Shown here in pieces: positions 1 to 11,531 of a DNA stretch of 42,188 nt. Numbering within the stretch: position 1 is the first letter of the stretch; every line of letters starts with the position of its first letter. Source of the stretch: Citreicoccus inhibens. Lineage in GTDB: Bacteria; Myxococcota; Myxococcia; Myxococcales; Myxococcaceae. The notes below the pieces were generated by a model that ran no database searches, had not been told where the DNA came from, and saw only the letters and a list, made by a program, of their open reading frames with translations. The DNA lies in NCBI RefSeq assembly GCF_019039035.1, contig NZ_JAHNZT010000051.1:1-42188 (forward strand), written 5' to 3'. Both the position numbers and the translations under genes were made by a program.

Positions 1-16
1 GGGAGTTGTTTGTGTA

Positions 17-1546
17 GTGCCGGCCGCAGGCGCCACCCCGTCCCCCGTGGCCCCCGCGACTCCGGCCGGCCCCGGCATGGCCGCCGCGCCTCCGGCGGTG
101 CCCAGCGTGGCGCCCGCGAGCCCTCCGCCCCCGCCTCGCGCCACCATCTCCGTGCCCTCGGTGGCGGCCATGACGGCGCCCGCCGCGCCGCGGCCACTGG
201 ACGCCGCGGTTCCCAGCGTGGCGCCCGCGAGCCCTCCGATTCCGCCTCGTGCCACGGTCTCCGTGCCCAGCATTGGAGGGGGAAGCCCCAGCGCGCCGCC
301 TCGCGCGACCGCCCCGGTCCCGACCGTGGCCCCCGCGCGCGCGCCCAATGCCCTGCGGCCCGCAGGCATCGCGCCCACGGCCTCTCAGCGAGAGACCGTC
401 CCCGGCATCCCGCCCGTGGGTCCCGCGGGCAGTCCGCCCAGCGCCTCGCAGCGAGAGACTGCGTCCGGAATCCCTCCCGTCGCTCCGCCGCCTCCGCCGC
501 GTGACCCGTCGAGCGGACTCCCCACGGTGAGCGCCCCGCCGCGCGTGCCCTCGTCCGCGGGCCCTGCGGTTGCGCGCCCTCCGTCGGGACAGGCGCCCAC
601 GCTCGGAGCCTCGCCGCGCGCGCCCATCGTTCCGCCCGTGGTGCCCGGCGTCGCGCCAGTCGCGGCGGCCCTTCCACCGAGGCCACCTGCCGAGGCGACC
701 GCCGTGCCACGGCCGCCGCCCGTCCTCGCCGTGGGCGCGGTGGGCAGCGTGCCTCCCGCCGCGCAGCCCACCCCGACGCCCACGCGACCGCCGTCGCGGC
801 CCACCGCCTCACTGCCGGCCCTCACCACGCCCGCCGCGCGCCCGCTCACGCCGCCCCCTGTCGCGCGCCCACCTGGGGTGCCCGCCGTCGCGCCCGTGGT
901 GCCCGCCATCGCACCCGCCGCTCCCTCCGCGGCAGGAACGCCCCCGCCCCCGCCGTCCCAGGCCAGAGGCCCCGGACTCGACGCGGCCCAGCTCGCGGAC
1001 CTCGCGTCGCGCTGCGCGAAGCTGGACCAGCTCGACTACTACGAGGTGCTGCTGCTGGAGAAGGCGGCGAGCCCCTCGGACATCAAGAAGGCCTTCTACC
1101 GGGAGAGCCGCACCTACCACCCGGACCGCTTCTTCCACCTCGACTCGAAGGAGCTGAAGGAGCAGGTCAACGAGCTCTACAAGCGCGTCACCGAGGCCTA
1201 CTACGTCCTGCGCGACGACACGAAGCGCAAGAAGTACACGGCGGACATCACCGGTCCCGAGCGCGCCCAGAAGCTCCGTTACACCGAGGCGTCCGAAGCC
1301 GAATCCAAGGCGGCCCAAAAGAAGGAGCAGGAGGAGCAGATTGGCACCCACCCCAAGGGGCGCCAGTTCTACCAGCAGGCGCAGAAGGACCTCGACGCGG
1401 GCAACCCCTCCGCCGCCGAGCGAAACCTGAAGATGGCCCTCACGTATGAGCCCGCCAACGCGCGCTACAAGGAACGACTGGCGGACGTTCAGAAGCGACT
1501 GTCGGACGAGGCCAAGAACAAGGGCGAGTCGTTCAAGATTCGCTGA
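17..1546 (+). CDS. Pro-rich J-domain (DnaJ-like) protein, 5' partial
   Basis: The frame is open to the window edge, so the GTG at 17 is only the first usable start and the true N-terminus is probably upstream. Roughly the first 315 residues are a low-complexity Pro/Ala/Val region with repeated VPSVAP-type units. A J-domain follows at about residues 330-410, with the HPD tripeptide at codons 1118-1126 (H368-D370 from the GTG), the signature that stimulates DnaK-type ATPases. After it comes a charged Lys/Glu linker and a TPR-like helical pair (about residues 455-495, containing the short motif YQQAQKDLDAGNPSAAE). There is no zinc-finger or substrate-binding DnaJ C-terminal domain, so this is a type III J-protein: a specialised co-chaperone or scaffold, not general DnaJ. 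The cvpA-like gene follows 29 bp downstream, probably co-transcribed. The J-domain is secure; the client and location are unknown. Confidence 0.85.
   Translation: MPAAGATPSPVAPATPAGPGMAAAPPAVPSVAPASPPPPPRATISVPSVAAMTAPAAPRPLDAAVPSVAPASPPIPPRATVSVPSIGGGSPSAPPRATAPVPTVAPARAPNALRPAGIAPTASQRETVPGIPPVGPAGSPPSASQRETASGIPPVAPPPPPRDPSSGLPTVSAPPRVPSSAGPAVARPPSGQAPTLGASPRAPIVPPVVPGVAPVAAALPPRPPAEATAVPRPPPVLAVGAVGSVPPAAQPTPTPTRPPSRPTASLPALTTPAARPLTPPPVARPPGVPAVAPVVPAIAPAAPSAAGTPPPPPSQARGPGLDAAQLADLASRCAKLDQLDYYEVLLLEKAASPSDIKKAFYRESRTYHPDRFFHLDSKELKEQVNELYKRVTEAYYVLRDDTKRKKYTADITGPERAQKLRYTEASEAESKAAQKKEQEEQIGTHPKGRQFYQQAQKDLDAGNPSAAERNLKMALTYEPANARYKERLADVQKRLSDEAKNKGESFKIR
101..238 (+). repeat. Direct repeat pair in Pro-rich coding region
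   Basis: An identical 27-bp sequence occurs at 101-127 and 212-238, exactly 111 bp (37 codons) apart, so it is in frame and encodes the same VPSVAP-type segment twice. This points to in-frame duplication within the low-complexity part of the J-domain protein. Confidence 0.8.
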
Positions 1547-1575
1547 CGGCCAACGACGACGGGAGCCGCATTCGC

Positions 1576-2325
1576 ATGGGCATCGACCTCACCATCCTCG
1601 GACTGGTGCTCTTCTTCGGCCTCTTGGGGGCCGCATCGGGCGCCGCCAAACAGGTGGCCAACGCAGCGGGCCTCGCGCTGGGGTACTTCACCTCGCGCCA
1701 GCTCGCCTCCGTGCTGGGCCCCAAAGTGGCCACGGCCATGGGCGTGCCGCTCCTGGCGGGCACCCTCACCGCGACCGTGCTCGTCTTCGTCTGCGTGTGG
1801 CTGGCGGTGCGCTACGCGCTGGGCGCGCTGATTCTCCGCTTCCTCTCCGGAAACCGCCCGGACGAGCGCGGCGCGGACCGCGCGCTGGGCTTCGCGCTGG
1901 GCGGCGCGAAGGTCACCGCCATCATCTGGGTGGCCTTGAGCGCCCTCACCTTCTTCGAGCAACACGTCGTCGTCGCCGGCAAGCACCTGGGCGTCGCGCC
2001 GAAGGACTCCCTCTCCTTCCAGCTCGCCCGCCGCTTCAACCTCTTCGAGCTGACGCAGTTCGCGCCCCTCGCGGACCTCGTCCGGGTCGCCCAGGCCTCG
2101 ACGGATCCGCAGCGCGCCGCGAAGCTCCAGGACGACCCTGCCTTCAAGGCCCTGCGCAAGGACCCGCGCTTCCAGCGCGCCCTCCAGGACAAGGAGCTGC
2201 GCGACGCCCTCGCCCGCGGCGACACGCGCGCCCTGCTCCGCAACGACCTCATCCTCCAGCTCATCCAGGACCCGGACATCGCGGCCCGCCTCGGCGCCGC
2301 GGCCCGCGCGTCGCAGCGCCACTGA
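1576..2325 (+). CDS. CvpA family membrane protein
   Basis: A 249-residue protein with ATG at 1576 and a GGGAG ribosome site about 11 bases upstream. The N-terminal half has about four hydrophobic segments (residues 5-23, 28-46, 56-80 and 100-125), with the Gly-rich first helix and the Gly/Ala-rich fourth helix typical of the CvpA/colicin V production family. The last 110 residues are hydrophilic and helical, with repeated short charged segments (KDPRFQ, KELRDALARGD), longer than in the 160-residue E. coli protein. CvpA proteins sit in the inner membrane and are linked to envelope homeostasis, but their biochemical role is unsettled. It lies directly behind the J-domain gene on the same strand and is convergent with the ClpX-like gene. 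Confidence 0.75.
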   Translation: MGIDLTILGLVLFFGLLGAASGAAKQVANAAGLALGYFTSRQLASVLGPKVATAMGVPLLAGTLTATVLVFVCVWLAVRYALGALILRFLSGNRPDERGADRALGFALGGAKVTAIIWVALSALTFFEQHVVVAGKHLGVAPKDSLSFQLARRFNLFELTQFAPLADLVRVAQASTDPQRAAKLQDDPAFKALRKDPRFQRALQDKELRDALARGDTRALLRNDLILQLIQDPDIAARLGAAARASQRH

Positions 2326-2389
2326 GCCCCGCCTCGCGCACGAGCGAGGGTCGCGGGAGCCGAGAGCCCCCGCGCCCCCGTGCCGAACC

Positions 2390-3460
2390 TCATGCGTCCA
2401 GCCACGAGGCATCCAGCCCGCGCAGCCGCTCGCGCACGTAGTCCGCGTCCACGCTGACGCGGCGGTGCTTGCGCTCGGGCGCCTCGAACAGGATGTCCGC
2501 CAGCACGTGCTCCATGATGGAGCGCAGCCCGCGCGCGCCCAGGCCACGGTGCTCCGCGTAGCGCACCACCTCGCGCAGCCCCGTCTCGGGGAACTCCAGC
2601 GCCACGTCGTCCAGCGCGAGCAGCTCCTTGAACTCACGGGTGAGCGCGTCCGGCGGCTCGGTGAGCACCCGCAACAGCTCCGGCTCCGCCAGCCGCTCCA
2701 GTTGCACCATCACCGGCAGGCGCCCCAGGAACTCGGCCAGCATCCCGAAGTCCACCAACTGCCGCGTGGTGACGCGCCGGGAGGCGCGCCGCGCCGCCTC
2801 GTCCGAGCCGAAGCCCATGGCCCGGGTGCCCTCCTCCAGCCCCTCGTGCAGGTCGCTGAACGTGCCCGCGCAGATGAAGAGGATGTCGCGCGTGTCCACC
2901 TGCACGAAGTCCCCCTTGTTCCACGCTTGCGTGACGTTCATAGGGACGAAGAGCTCGCGGCCCTCCAGCATCTTCAGGAGCGACTGCTGCACCCCTTCGC
3001 CGCCAATGTCGCGGCTGCCCGCGCCGTTGCGCGCGCCCTGAGAGCGCCGGGCAATCTTGTCCACCTCGTCGATGAAGATGATCCCGCGCTCGGTGTCTTC
3101 CAGCGAGTGGTTCGCCTTGAAGAGCAGGTCGGACACCATCACCTCCACGTCCTTCCCGTAGTACCCGGCCTCCGTGTACTCGGTGGCGTCCACCGTCGTG
3201 AACGGCACCCGGAGGATGTCCGCCAGGTTGCGCGCGATGTGCGTCTTTCCGCTCCCGGTCGGCCCCACCATCAGGATGTTGGATTTCTGGATGAGCGAAT
3301 GTCGACGCAGCGAGCGGGCCTGCACGCGCTTCAAGTGGTTGTGCGCCGCGATGGCCACCGCGCGCCGTGCCGCGTCCTGCCCGATGACGAACCGGCCCAG
3401 GCGCTCGTAGAGCTCCCGAGGCGTCAGGAGCGTGTCTTCCTTGCGTGCGGACGACTCCAT
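2390..3460 (-). CDS. ClpX-like AAA+ ATPase lacking the zinc-binding domain
   Basis: A 356-residue protein starting at ATG 3460, preceded by GGGGAGG four bases away; a GTG at 3481 is an alternative. The order is that of ClpX: Walker A GPTGSGKT at 66-73, pore loop GYYG at 99-102, Walker B IIFIDE at 127-132, a possible ClpP-contact loop MGFG at 215-218 (IGF in ClpX), the FIGRLP-like segment EFLGRLPV near 243-250, and sensor II GARGLRS at 308-314. Canonical ClpX starts with a roughly 60-residue four-Cys zinc domain that recruits adaptors and some substrates; it is absent here, and the protein starts at the TPRELYERL segment as HslU does. The pore loop is GYYG instead of GYVG. It is probably a cytoplasmic unfoldase or remodeller paralogous to ClpX. 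No clpP is adjacent. The gene is divergent from speA. Confidence 0.88.
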   Translation of the reverse strand: MESSARKEDTLLTPRELYERLGRFVIGQDAARRAVAIAAHNHLKRVQARSLRRHSLIQKSNILMVGPTGSGKTHIARNLADILRVPFTTVDATEYTEAGYYGKDVEVMVSDLLFKANHSLEDTERGIIFIDEVDKIARRSQGARNGAGSRDIGGEGVQQSLLKMLEGRELFVPMNVTQAWNKGDFVQVDTRDILFICAGTFSDLHEGLEEGTRAMGFGSDEAARRASRRVTTRQLVDFGMLAEFLGRLPVMVQLERLAEPELLRVLTEPPDALTREFKELLALDDVALEFPETGLREVVRYAEHRGLGARGLRSIMEHVLADILFEAPERKHRRVSVDADYVRERLRGLDASWLDA

Positions 3461-3683
3461 GGAACCTCCCCTTCTGTCCACGCGACCTCCCTCTGTGCGG
3501 AAGAAGTTTAGGAATCCGATGGCGAGGCGGCCCGTGCGGGCGATGCCACGGAGCCGTCACCGACGCCTGCTCGCCCACTCCCCGTGCTGGCGGAGACTTG
3601 AATGCAGGGGGGGTTTCCGATACTTCCGGCGCCCCTCCACTGTTCCGTGGAGCCACCCCCTCTCCGGAGGCTTAGAACCGCCG

Positions 3684-5702
<2,019 letters not shown>

Positions 5703-5712
5703 GCCCCACCCA

Positions 5713-5770
5713 TCCGCCCCGCCGCTTCACGCGGGCGGGGCGGACGCCGGAGGGCGGCGCGGCCCTCCGG
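5713..5770. terminator. Two tandem GC hairpins between convergent speA and osmC-like genes
   Basis: The first hairpin has an 11-bp perfect stem (5713-5723 with 5734-5744, 10-base loop). The second has a 9-bp perfect stem CCGGAGGGC/GCCCTCCGG (5747-5755 with 5762-5770, 6-base loop). Neither has a T-tract, as is common in very GC-rich genomes. The position just after the speA stop and before the stop of the convergent gene supports a bidirectional terminator. Confidence 0.6.
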
Positions 5771-5794
5771 CTCCTCCCGGGACCGCCGCGCGCC

Positions 5795-6235
5795 TCAGTC
5801 CGGGTAGGTGAAGGTCATCGGCACCTTCACCTCCGGATGGAGGCTGCGCGACACCGGGCATTCGTGGGCAATCTGCTCCAGCCGGGCGCGATGCTCGCGA
5901 GACAGCCCCGCCGGCATCTGGAGGTCGAGCACCAGCTCCCCCACCCGGCGCGGCGGCGGCGTCATCCGCTTCTCCACGCGCGCGCGAACCTCACCGTGCA
6001 GCGGGATGTTCTCGCGCCCGGCCAGCAACTGCATCGTCGTCACCGCGCAAGACGCGAGCGCCGCGGCCAACAGGTCCGTGGGCGAGAAGCTGCCCCCGGT
6101 GCCTCCGTTGTCGCGCGGCGCTTCCGTCTGAAGGGCCGTCCCGGACGGACCGTGGGTGAGCTGCGTCTTGAACTGCGGCGCGCTCACCAGGGTCATCACC
6201 ACGCCGGGACTGGGCACCACGGGCTGTTGGCTCAT
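5795..6235 (-). CDS. OsmC/Ohr family protein
   Basis: A 146-residue protein with ATG at 6235 and AGGAG six bases upstream. It has the OsmC-family layout: an N-terminal beta region, the helix SPTDLLAAALASCAVTTM with the first redox cysteine C63, and HECPVSRSL with the second cysteine C126. The two cysteines reduce organic hydroperoxides in characterised Ohr/OsmC members, with dihydrolipoyl proteins or thiols as reductants. The sequence is nearer the YhfA/OsmC-like branch than classical Ohr, so peroxide detoxification is likely but the substrate is open. It lies between speA and the DHS-like gene. It is 29 bases downstream of the DHS-like stop on the same strand and may be co-transcribed with it. 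Confidence 0.85.
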   Translation of the reverse strand: MSQQPVVPSPGVVMTLVSAPQFKTQLTHGPSGTALQTEAPRDNGGTGGSFSPTDLLAAALASCAVTTMQLLAGRENIPLHGEVRARVEKRMTPPPRRVGELVLDLQMPAGLSREHRARLEQIAHECPVSRSLHPEVKVPMTFTYPD

Positions 6236-6264
6236 CGAGGACTCCTGTTGCGAGGAAACGGCGT

Positions 6265-7488
6265 TCAGCGGACGTAGGCCTCGTGCTTGGCGGCGTCCGC
6301 CTTGGTGGCGGGCTCGGCCTCCTCGATGCTCCAGTCCAGCGTCTTCATCAGCGACTTGTGGCGCTTGCGCACATCCGAGTCCAGGAGCGCGAGGGCCTCG
6401 CCCATCTTGTCCATGAGCCGCATGGGCTTGCGCTTGTTCTTCGGCTCGTTGAGCAGCGCGTGCGTCAGCCAGGGGAACACCGCCGTCACGTCGCAGTGCA
6501 CGTACACCGAGCCGGTCTCCACCGCCTCCACCGAGACCTTGCCCCAGGTGTGGCCCTCGCCCGCGGGGCAGCTCGACAGGGCGCCGTTGTCCACCGGGTC
6601 CACGCAGAACTGCACGTCGATGTCGAAGCCCGTCGTGGGCACGTTGAGGATTTGATCCAACAGCGGCTCGCCCTGGAGCGTGTAGTTCTTGGGCACGCCG
6701 CCGCCGAGGATCCAGATGGCCAGCCGCTTGGAGAAGTTGTGGCGGCAGAAGTGCTGCATCGCCGCCATCGAGTAGACGTCGTCGTTGATGTCCAACTCGA
6801 ACTTGAAGTCATCGCCGAGCAGCCGCTTGAGCTTGACGATGTTCAGGAAGATGGAGCCGTCCTGCACCGCGCCCACCCAGATGGGCACCGCGTGCTTGTA
6901 GCAGGTGGACAGGAGCGACGGCTGCTTCACGCCCAGCTGCTTCTCGATGCCGTGGATGGCCTTGCCGAGCAGGTAGTGGAACTCGGGCGTGGTCATCTTC
7001 CGCTGGAACTCGGGGCCCCGGATGATGGCGGAGAAGAGGCGGTCCGTGTCGAGCAGCGCCTCTTCCCAGAAGCCCAGGTCGTAGATGCGGATGATGCGCG
7101 CCAGCCGGTACTGGAGGTCCCCCGCGTTCGGGTTCACCTCGCGGATGGCGTGGCCGATGATGCGGTGCGCGTCGTGGTAGAGGTTGGCGCCCGTGGTGGT
7201 GATCGCGGAGATAACGCCCTTCTCGACCAACGGGATGATGCAGCTCTGGTGCAGTCCCGCGGGCGTCATCGCGCCGGACAACGTGAGGAAGATGGAGGCG
7301 TCCTGTTCCATCGACTTGGACATCAGCTCGAAAGCGGTGCGCTCCTGGCGCCCCACGTAGGCGCTGAAGGCGTGGGCGAGCAGCTCCGCCGGCTTTTCCT
7401 TGCCAGTGATGGGGCGGGGGTCCGCCTTGCGCGCGCCGGAGTAGGCGTGACGCAGGGACTTCTTCGGGCTCGAGGAGGTCTTGGCCAT
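6265..7488 (-). CDS. Deoxyhypusine synthase family protein (possible polyamine aminobutyl transferase)
   Basis: A 407-residue protein with ATG at 7488; the frame continues upstream but overlaps the promoter and start of the divergent gene. Family landmarks are LSGAMTPAG (70-78), TTTGANLYHD (97-106), the Gly-rich LGGGVPKNY (261-269), and HTWGK, whose K317 aligns with the lysine that forms the covalent enamine intermediate in eukaryotic DHS (SWGK). The CDVTAVFPWL segment also matches. In eukaryotes DHS modifies eIF5A; bacteria lack eIF5A, and several bacterial members act on small polyamines, for example as homospermidine synthases. Proximity to speA favours a polyamine substrate. The LSGAM segment differs from the classical NAD-binding TSAGG-type motif. 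The exact reaction cannot be told from sequence. Confidence 0.85.
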   Translation of the reverse strand: MAKTSSSPKKSLRHAYSGARKADPRPITGKEKPAELLAHAFSAYVGRQERTAFELMSKSMEQDASIFLTLSGAMTPAGLHQSCIIPLVEKGVISAITTTGANLYHDAHRIIGHAIREVNPNAGDLQYRLARIIRIYDLGFWEEALLDTDRLFSAIIRGPEFQRKMTTPEFHYLLGKAIHGIEKQLGVKQPSLLSTCYKHAVPIWVGAVQDGSIFLNIVKLKRLLGDDFKFELDINDDVYSMAAMQHFCRHNFSKRLAIWILGGGVPKNYTLQGEPLLDQILNVPTTGFDIDVQFCVDPVDNGALSSCPAGEGHTWGKVSVEAVETGSVYVHCDVTAVFPWLTHALLNEPKNKRKPMRLMDKMGEALALLDSDVRKRHKSLMKTLDWSIEEAEPATKADAAKHEAYVR

Positions 7489-7638
7489 GGCGCGGCGATC
7501 TAGCACCGCCGGGCGGTCAAGGGGAGCATCGCCTTTCTGCCCTGTCGACTTGTCGCGCTCCGGACGCCCCCGAAGGTTCCCCCCAGGGGCCTGGGTGGCA
7601 TATGAGCAGCGTCTCCGTCTCCCCTGGAGGGTGTTTCC

Positions 7639-8475
7639 TTGATTGACCTGCACTCCCACACCACGGCCAGTGACGGCCAGTACACCCCCCAGGAGCTGAT
7701 GAGCCGCGCCCGGGCGGCGGGTGTGACGGTGCTGGCGGTGACGGACCACGACACCGTGGCGGGGCTCGCCCTGGCCGAGGAGGCCGCCCGCGCGCATGGG
7801 GTGCGGTTGGTGCCGGGCATCGAGCTGTCCGCCTTCGTCCTCGGGCGGGAGGCCCACATCCTCGGCCACTTCGTCGACCGCGAGGACCCGGCCCTCTCGC
7901 GCTTCGAGGAGCGGCTGCGCACGGAGCGAGACAGCCGCATGGAGGCCATGGTGGCCCGCATGCGGGAGCTTGGGTACCCCATCCGGATGGAGCACGTGCG
8001 AGCCATGGCGGGTGACGCGCAGCTCGGGCGCCCGCATCTGGCGCGGGTGATGGTGGACCAGGGCTGGTGCCGCGACGTGAAGGACGCCTTCGACCGGTTC
8101 CTCGGCACGGGCCGCATGGCCTGGGTGGAGCGCTTCAAGTTGGACGGCGCGGACGCCATTCAGCTCATCCGCGACGCGGGCGGCACCGCGACGCTGGCCC
8201 ACCCCGCCTCCTCGAAGCTGGAGCGCGGGGAGATTCGCGCGCTGGCCCAGGCCGGACTCGCGGGCCTGGAGATGTCTCACTCGGATCCGAACCCCAGCGT
8301 GCAGCGCAAGTACCTCGGGCTCGCCGCGGAGTTCGATCTGGTCCCCACCGCGGGCAGCGACTTCCACGGCGAGAAGGTCGTCCCGGACCAACGGCTGGGC
8401 ACGGCCTCCATGGCCCCCGAGCTGTTCGAGAAACTGCGCGCCCGAGCGGCTACCCCTTCAGCGCGCCCGCGGTGA
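7639..8475 (+). CDS. PHP-domain phosphoesterase (TrpH/YciV-like)
   Basis: A 278-residue protein starting with TTG at 7639, supported by GGAGG eight bases upstream and by the family start [12 protein letters not shown] right after it. Metal ligands typical of the PHP fold are visible: H5, H7 and D12, then VTDHDT, the Glu in PGIELSA, the His in LAHPA, and Asp/His in GSDFHG. This architecture matches E. coli YciV/RnaAM, a 5'-3' exonuclease and 3',5'-nucleotide bisphosphate phosphatase, and the TrpH family; both are cytoplasmic. The C-terminus overlaps the convergent permease stop by 26 bp. It is divergent from the DHS-like gene. The fold is certain; substrate only by family. Confidence 0.88.
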   Translation: MIDLHSHTTASDGQYTPQELMSRARAAGVTVLAVTDHDTVAGLALAEEAARAHGVRLVPGIELSAFVLGREAHILGHFVDREDPALSRFEERLRTERDSRMEAMVARMRELGYPIRMEHVRAMAGDAQLGRPHLARVMVDQGWCRDVKDAFDRFLGTGRMAWVERFKLDGADAIQLIRDAGGTATLAHPASSKLERGEIRALAQAGLAGLEMSHSDPNPSVQRKYLGLAAEFDLVPTAGSDFHGEKVVPDQRLGTASMAPELFEKLRARAATPSARPR

Positions 8476-9265
8476 GCCCGGCGACGATGCGCCGCTGGAG
8501 CACGAGCACCAACAGCACGAGCGGCACCGTCACGATGACGGAGGCCGCCATGATGAGCCCCCACGGCAGCTCATAGGCCGAGCCCCCGCTCAACAGCGCG
8601 ATGGCCACCGGCACCGTGCGCTTCGCGTCGGTGAGCGTGAAGGTCAGCGCGAAGAGGAACTCGTTCCACGCCGCGATGAAGGCCAGGAGCCCTGTCGTCA
8701 CCAGCGCGGGCCCCAGGAGCGGGAGGAACACGCGGGTGAGCACCACCCAGGGCGTGGCGCCGTCCACGACGGCGGCCTCCTCCAGTTCGACAGGCAGCTC
8801 CCGCATGAACGTGGTGAGCAGCCACACGGTGAAGGGCAGGGTCAGCACCAGACTGGACAGCACCAGCGCGGGCAGTGAGTTGTAGAGGCCGAGCCCTCGC
8901 ACCAGCTCGAACATGCCGGAGAGGACCGCGACCTGAGGGAACATGGACACGCCCAGGAGCGCGAGCAGCAGCGTGCGCCGGCCCCGGAACGCCACGCGCC
9001 CGAGCGCATGGGCCGCCGTCACCCCGAGCACGAGTGACAGCCCCACCACGCCCGACGCCACGAGGACGGAGTTGAGGATGTTGCGAGCAAAGGGCTGCTG
9101 CGCGAACACCTGGGTGTAGTTGCTCCACGCGGGATGCGCGGGCCAGGGCCGTGGCGCGAACAACGCGCTCCCCGTCGTCAGCGACGAGGCGATGGCCCAG
9201 TAGAACGGGAACAGGGTGTACAGCAGCACCAGCCCGACGAGCCCCGCGAATGCCACCCGCCTCAT
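8450..9265 (-). CDS. Sugar ABC transporter permease (MalG type)
   Basis: A 271-residue inner-membrane permease with ATG at 9265 in an ATGA overlap with the upstream permease, so the two are translationally coupled. It has six predicted helices. The cytoplasmic EAA loop that docks the ATPase reads [18 protein letters not shown]. The N-terminus (one helix then a periplasmic loop with SLTTGSALF) and the [10 protein letters not shown] segment fit the MalG/carbohydrate class 2 family. It forms a heterodimer with the protein encoded just upstream. No ATPase gene is adjacent. Confidence 0.92.
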   Translation of the reverse strand: MRRVAFAGLVGLVLLYTLFPFYWAIASSLTTGSALFAPRPWPAHPAWSNYTQVFAQQPFARNILNSVLVASGVVGLSLVLGVTAAHALGRVAFRGRRTLLLALLGVSMFPQVAVLSGMFELVRGLGLYNSLPALVLSSLVLTLPFTVWLLTTFMRELPVELEEAAVVDGATPWVVLTRVFLPLLGPALVTTGLLAFIAAWNEFLFALTFTLTDAKRTVPVAIALLSGGSAYELPWGLIMAASVIVTVPLVLLVLVLQRRIVAGLTAGALKG

Positions 9266-10169
9266 GACTCCCCCACGTCCAACCGCACGCGCCCCAACAC
9301 CAGGTACACGGCGGTGAGCAGCGCGATGAGCAGCACGAGCAGCGTGGCCGCCGCGCTGCCCACGCCCAGCTCCTGGAACTCGAACATCCACTGGCGGGCA
9401 TAGCCGGCCATCGGCTGCGTCTCCGAGCCACCGCCAGTGAGCACGTAGAACACGTCGAACACGCGCAGCGCATCGAGCAGGCGGAACAGCGCGGCCACCA
9501 TGAGCGGCCCCTTCACGAGCGGCAACGTGATCCGAAAGAACGAGCGGACGGGGCCAGCCCCATCGAGCCGCGCGGCTTCGTAGACATCCTCCGGAAGAAG
9601 CTGGAGCGCGGCGAGCAGCAACAACGCCATGAACGGCGTCGCCTTCCACACATCCACCATCACCACGGCCCAGAACGCGAGCGACGGCTCGGCCGTCCAC
9701 GCCAGGGGCTCGGCGAGCAGGCCCAGCCACATCAGCACGGCGTTGATGACGCCGTAGACGTCATGAAACATCCAGGCCCACATCTTCGCGGACACGACGG
9801 TGGGGACAGCCCAAGGCACGAGCACCGCCGCGCGCACGAGCCCCCGTCCCGCGAACCGCCGATGAAGCACGAGCGCGATGCCCATCCCCAGCACCGACTC
9901 CAGCAGCACCGACACGAAGGCGAAGCGCACCGTCGTCCCCACAGCGGTCCACCAGTCCGGGTCCTCCAGAACGGACACGAAGCTCCCCAGGCCCACGAAC
10001 CGTGCGGCGCTCAAGTCCGTCAACCGAGCATCCGTGAACGCGAACCCCACCGTCCGAGCCAGAGGCCAGCCCGCCACCAGCGCCATGCCCACCAGCGTGG
10101 GAAGCATGAACACCCACGCGGCGCGCGCACGCTGACGCGCCAGCAGCGAGGTCTCTCGGGGCCGGGCCA

Positions 10170-10170
<1 letters not shown>
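9262..10170 (-). CDS. Sugar ABC transporter permease (MalF type)
   Basis: A 302-residue permease with ATG at 10170, sharing one base with the stop of the binding-protein gene (TGATG). Helices begin at [19 protein letters not shown]. The EAA loop reads [21 protein letters not shown], followed by the helices that line the pore. The size and the N-terminal region without the extra MalF periplasmic domain fit the UgpA/ThuF/SugA subgroup, many members of which import disaccharides or glycerol phosphates. It pairs with the MalG-type permease. Confidence 0.92.
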
Positions 10171-11435
<1,265 letters not shown>

Positions 11436-11531
11436 GGGTGGTCCCTCCGCGTCCCGCGCTAACACGTCGCGCGCGAAGACCACGGCCGGTCCACCACGGC
11501 ACTGTCGGGTATCGGCCGAAGCGCGGCGCGC

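Noticed and set aside
3598-3626. TTGAAT-N17-TACTTC as a speA promoter
   Set aside because: The -10 box matches only its first two bases, too weak to list as a feature.
3432-3683. N-terminal extension of arginine decarboxylase by 84 residues
   Set aside because: It overlaps the start of the divergent ClpX-like gene and lacks family similarity; ATG 3684 matches the normal SpeA start.
6283-7503. A 406-codon open frame antisense to the DHS-like gene
   Set aside because: No family features and heavy Arg/His/Val bias; the minus-strand frame has conserved motifs.
7582-7595. CCCAGG-GG-CCTGGG inverted repeat upstream of the PHP gene
   Set aside because: Short GC palindromes are frequent in this base composition, and no regulator or promoter boxes are placed around it.
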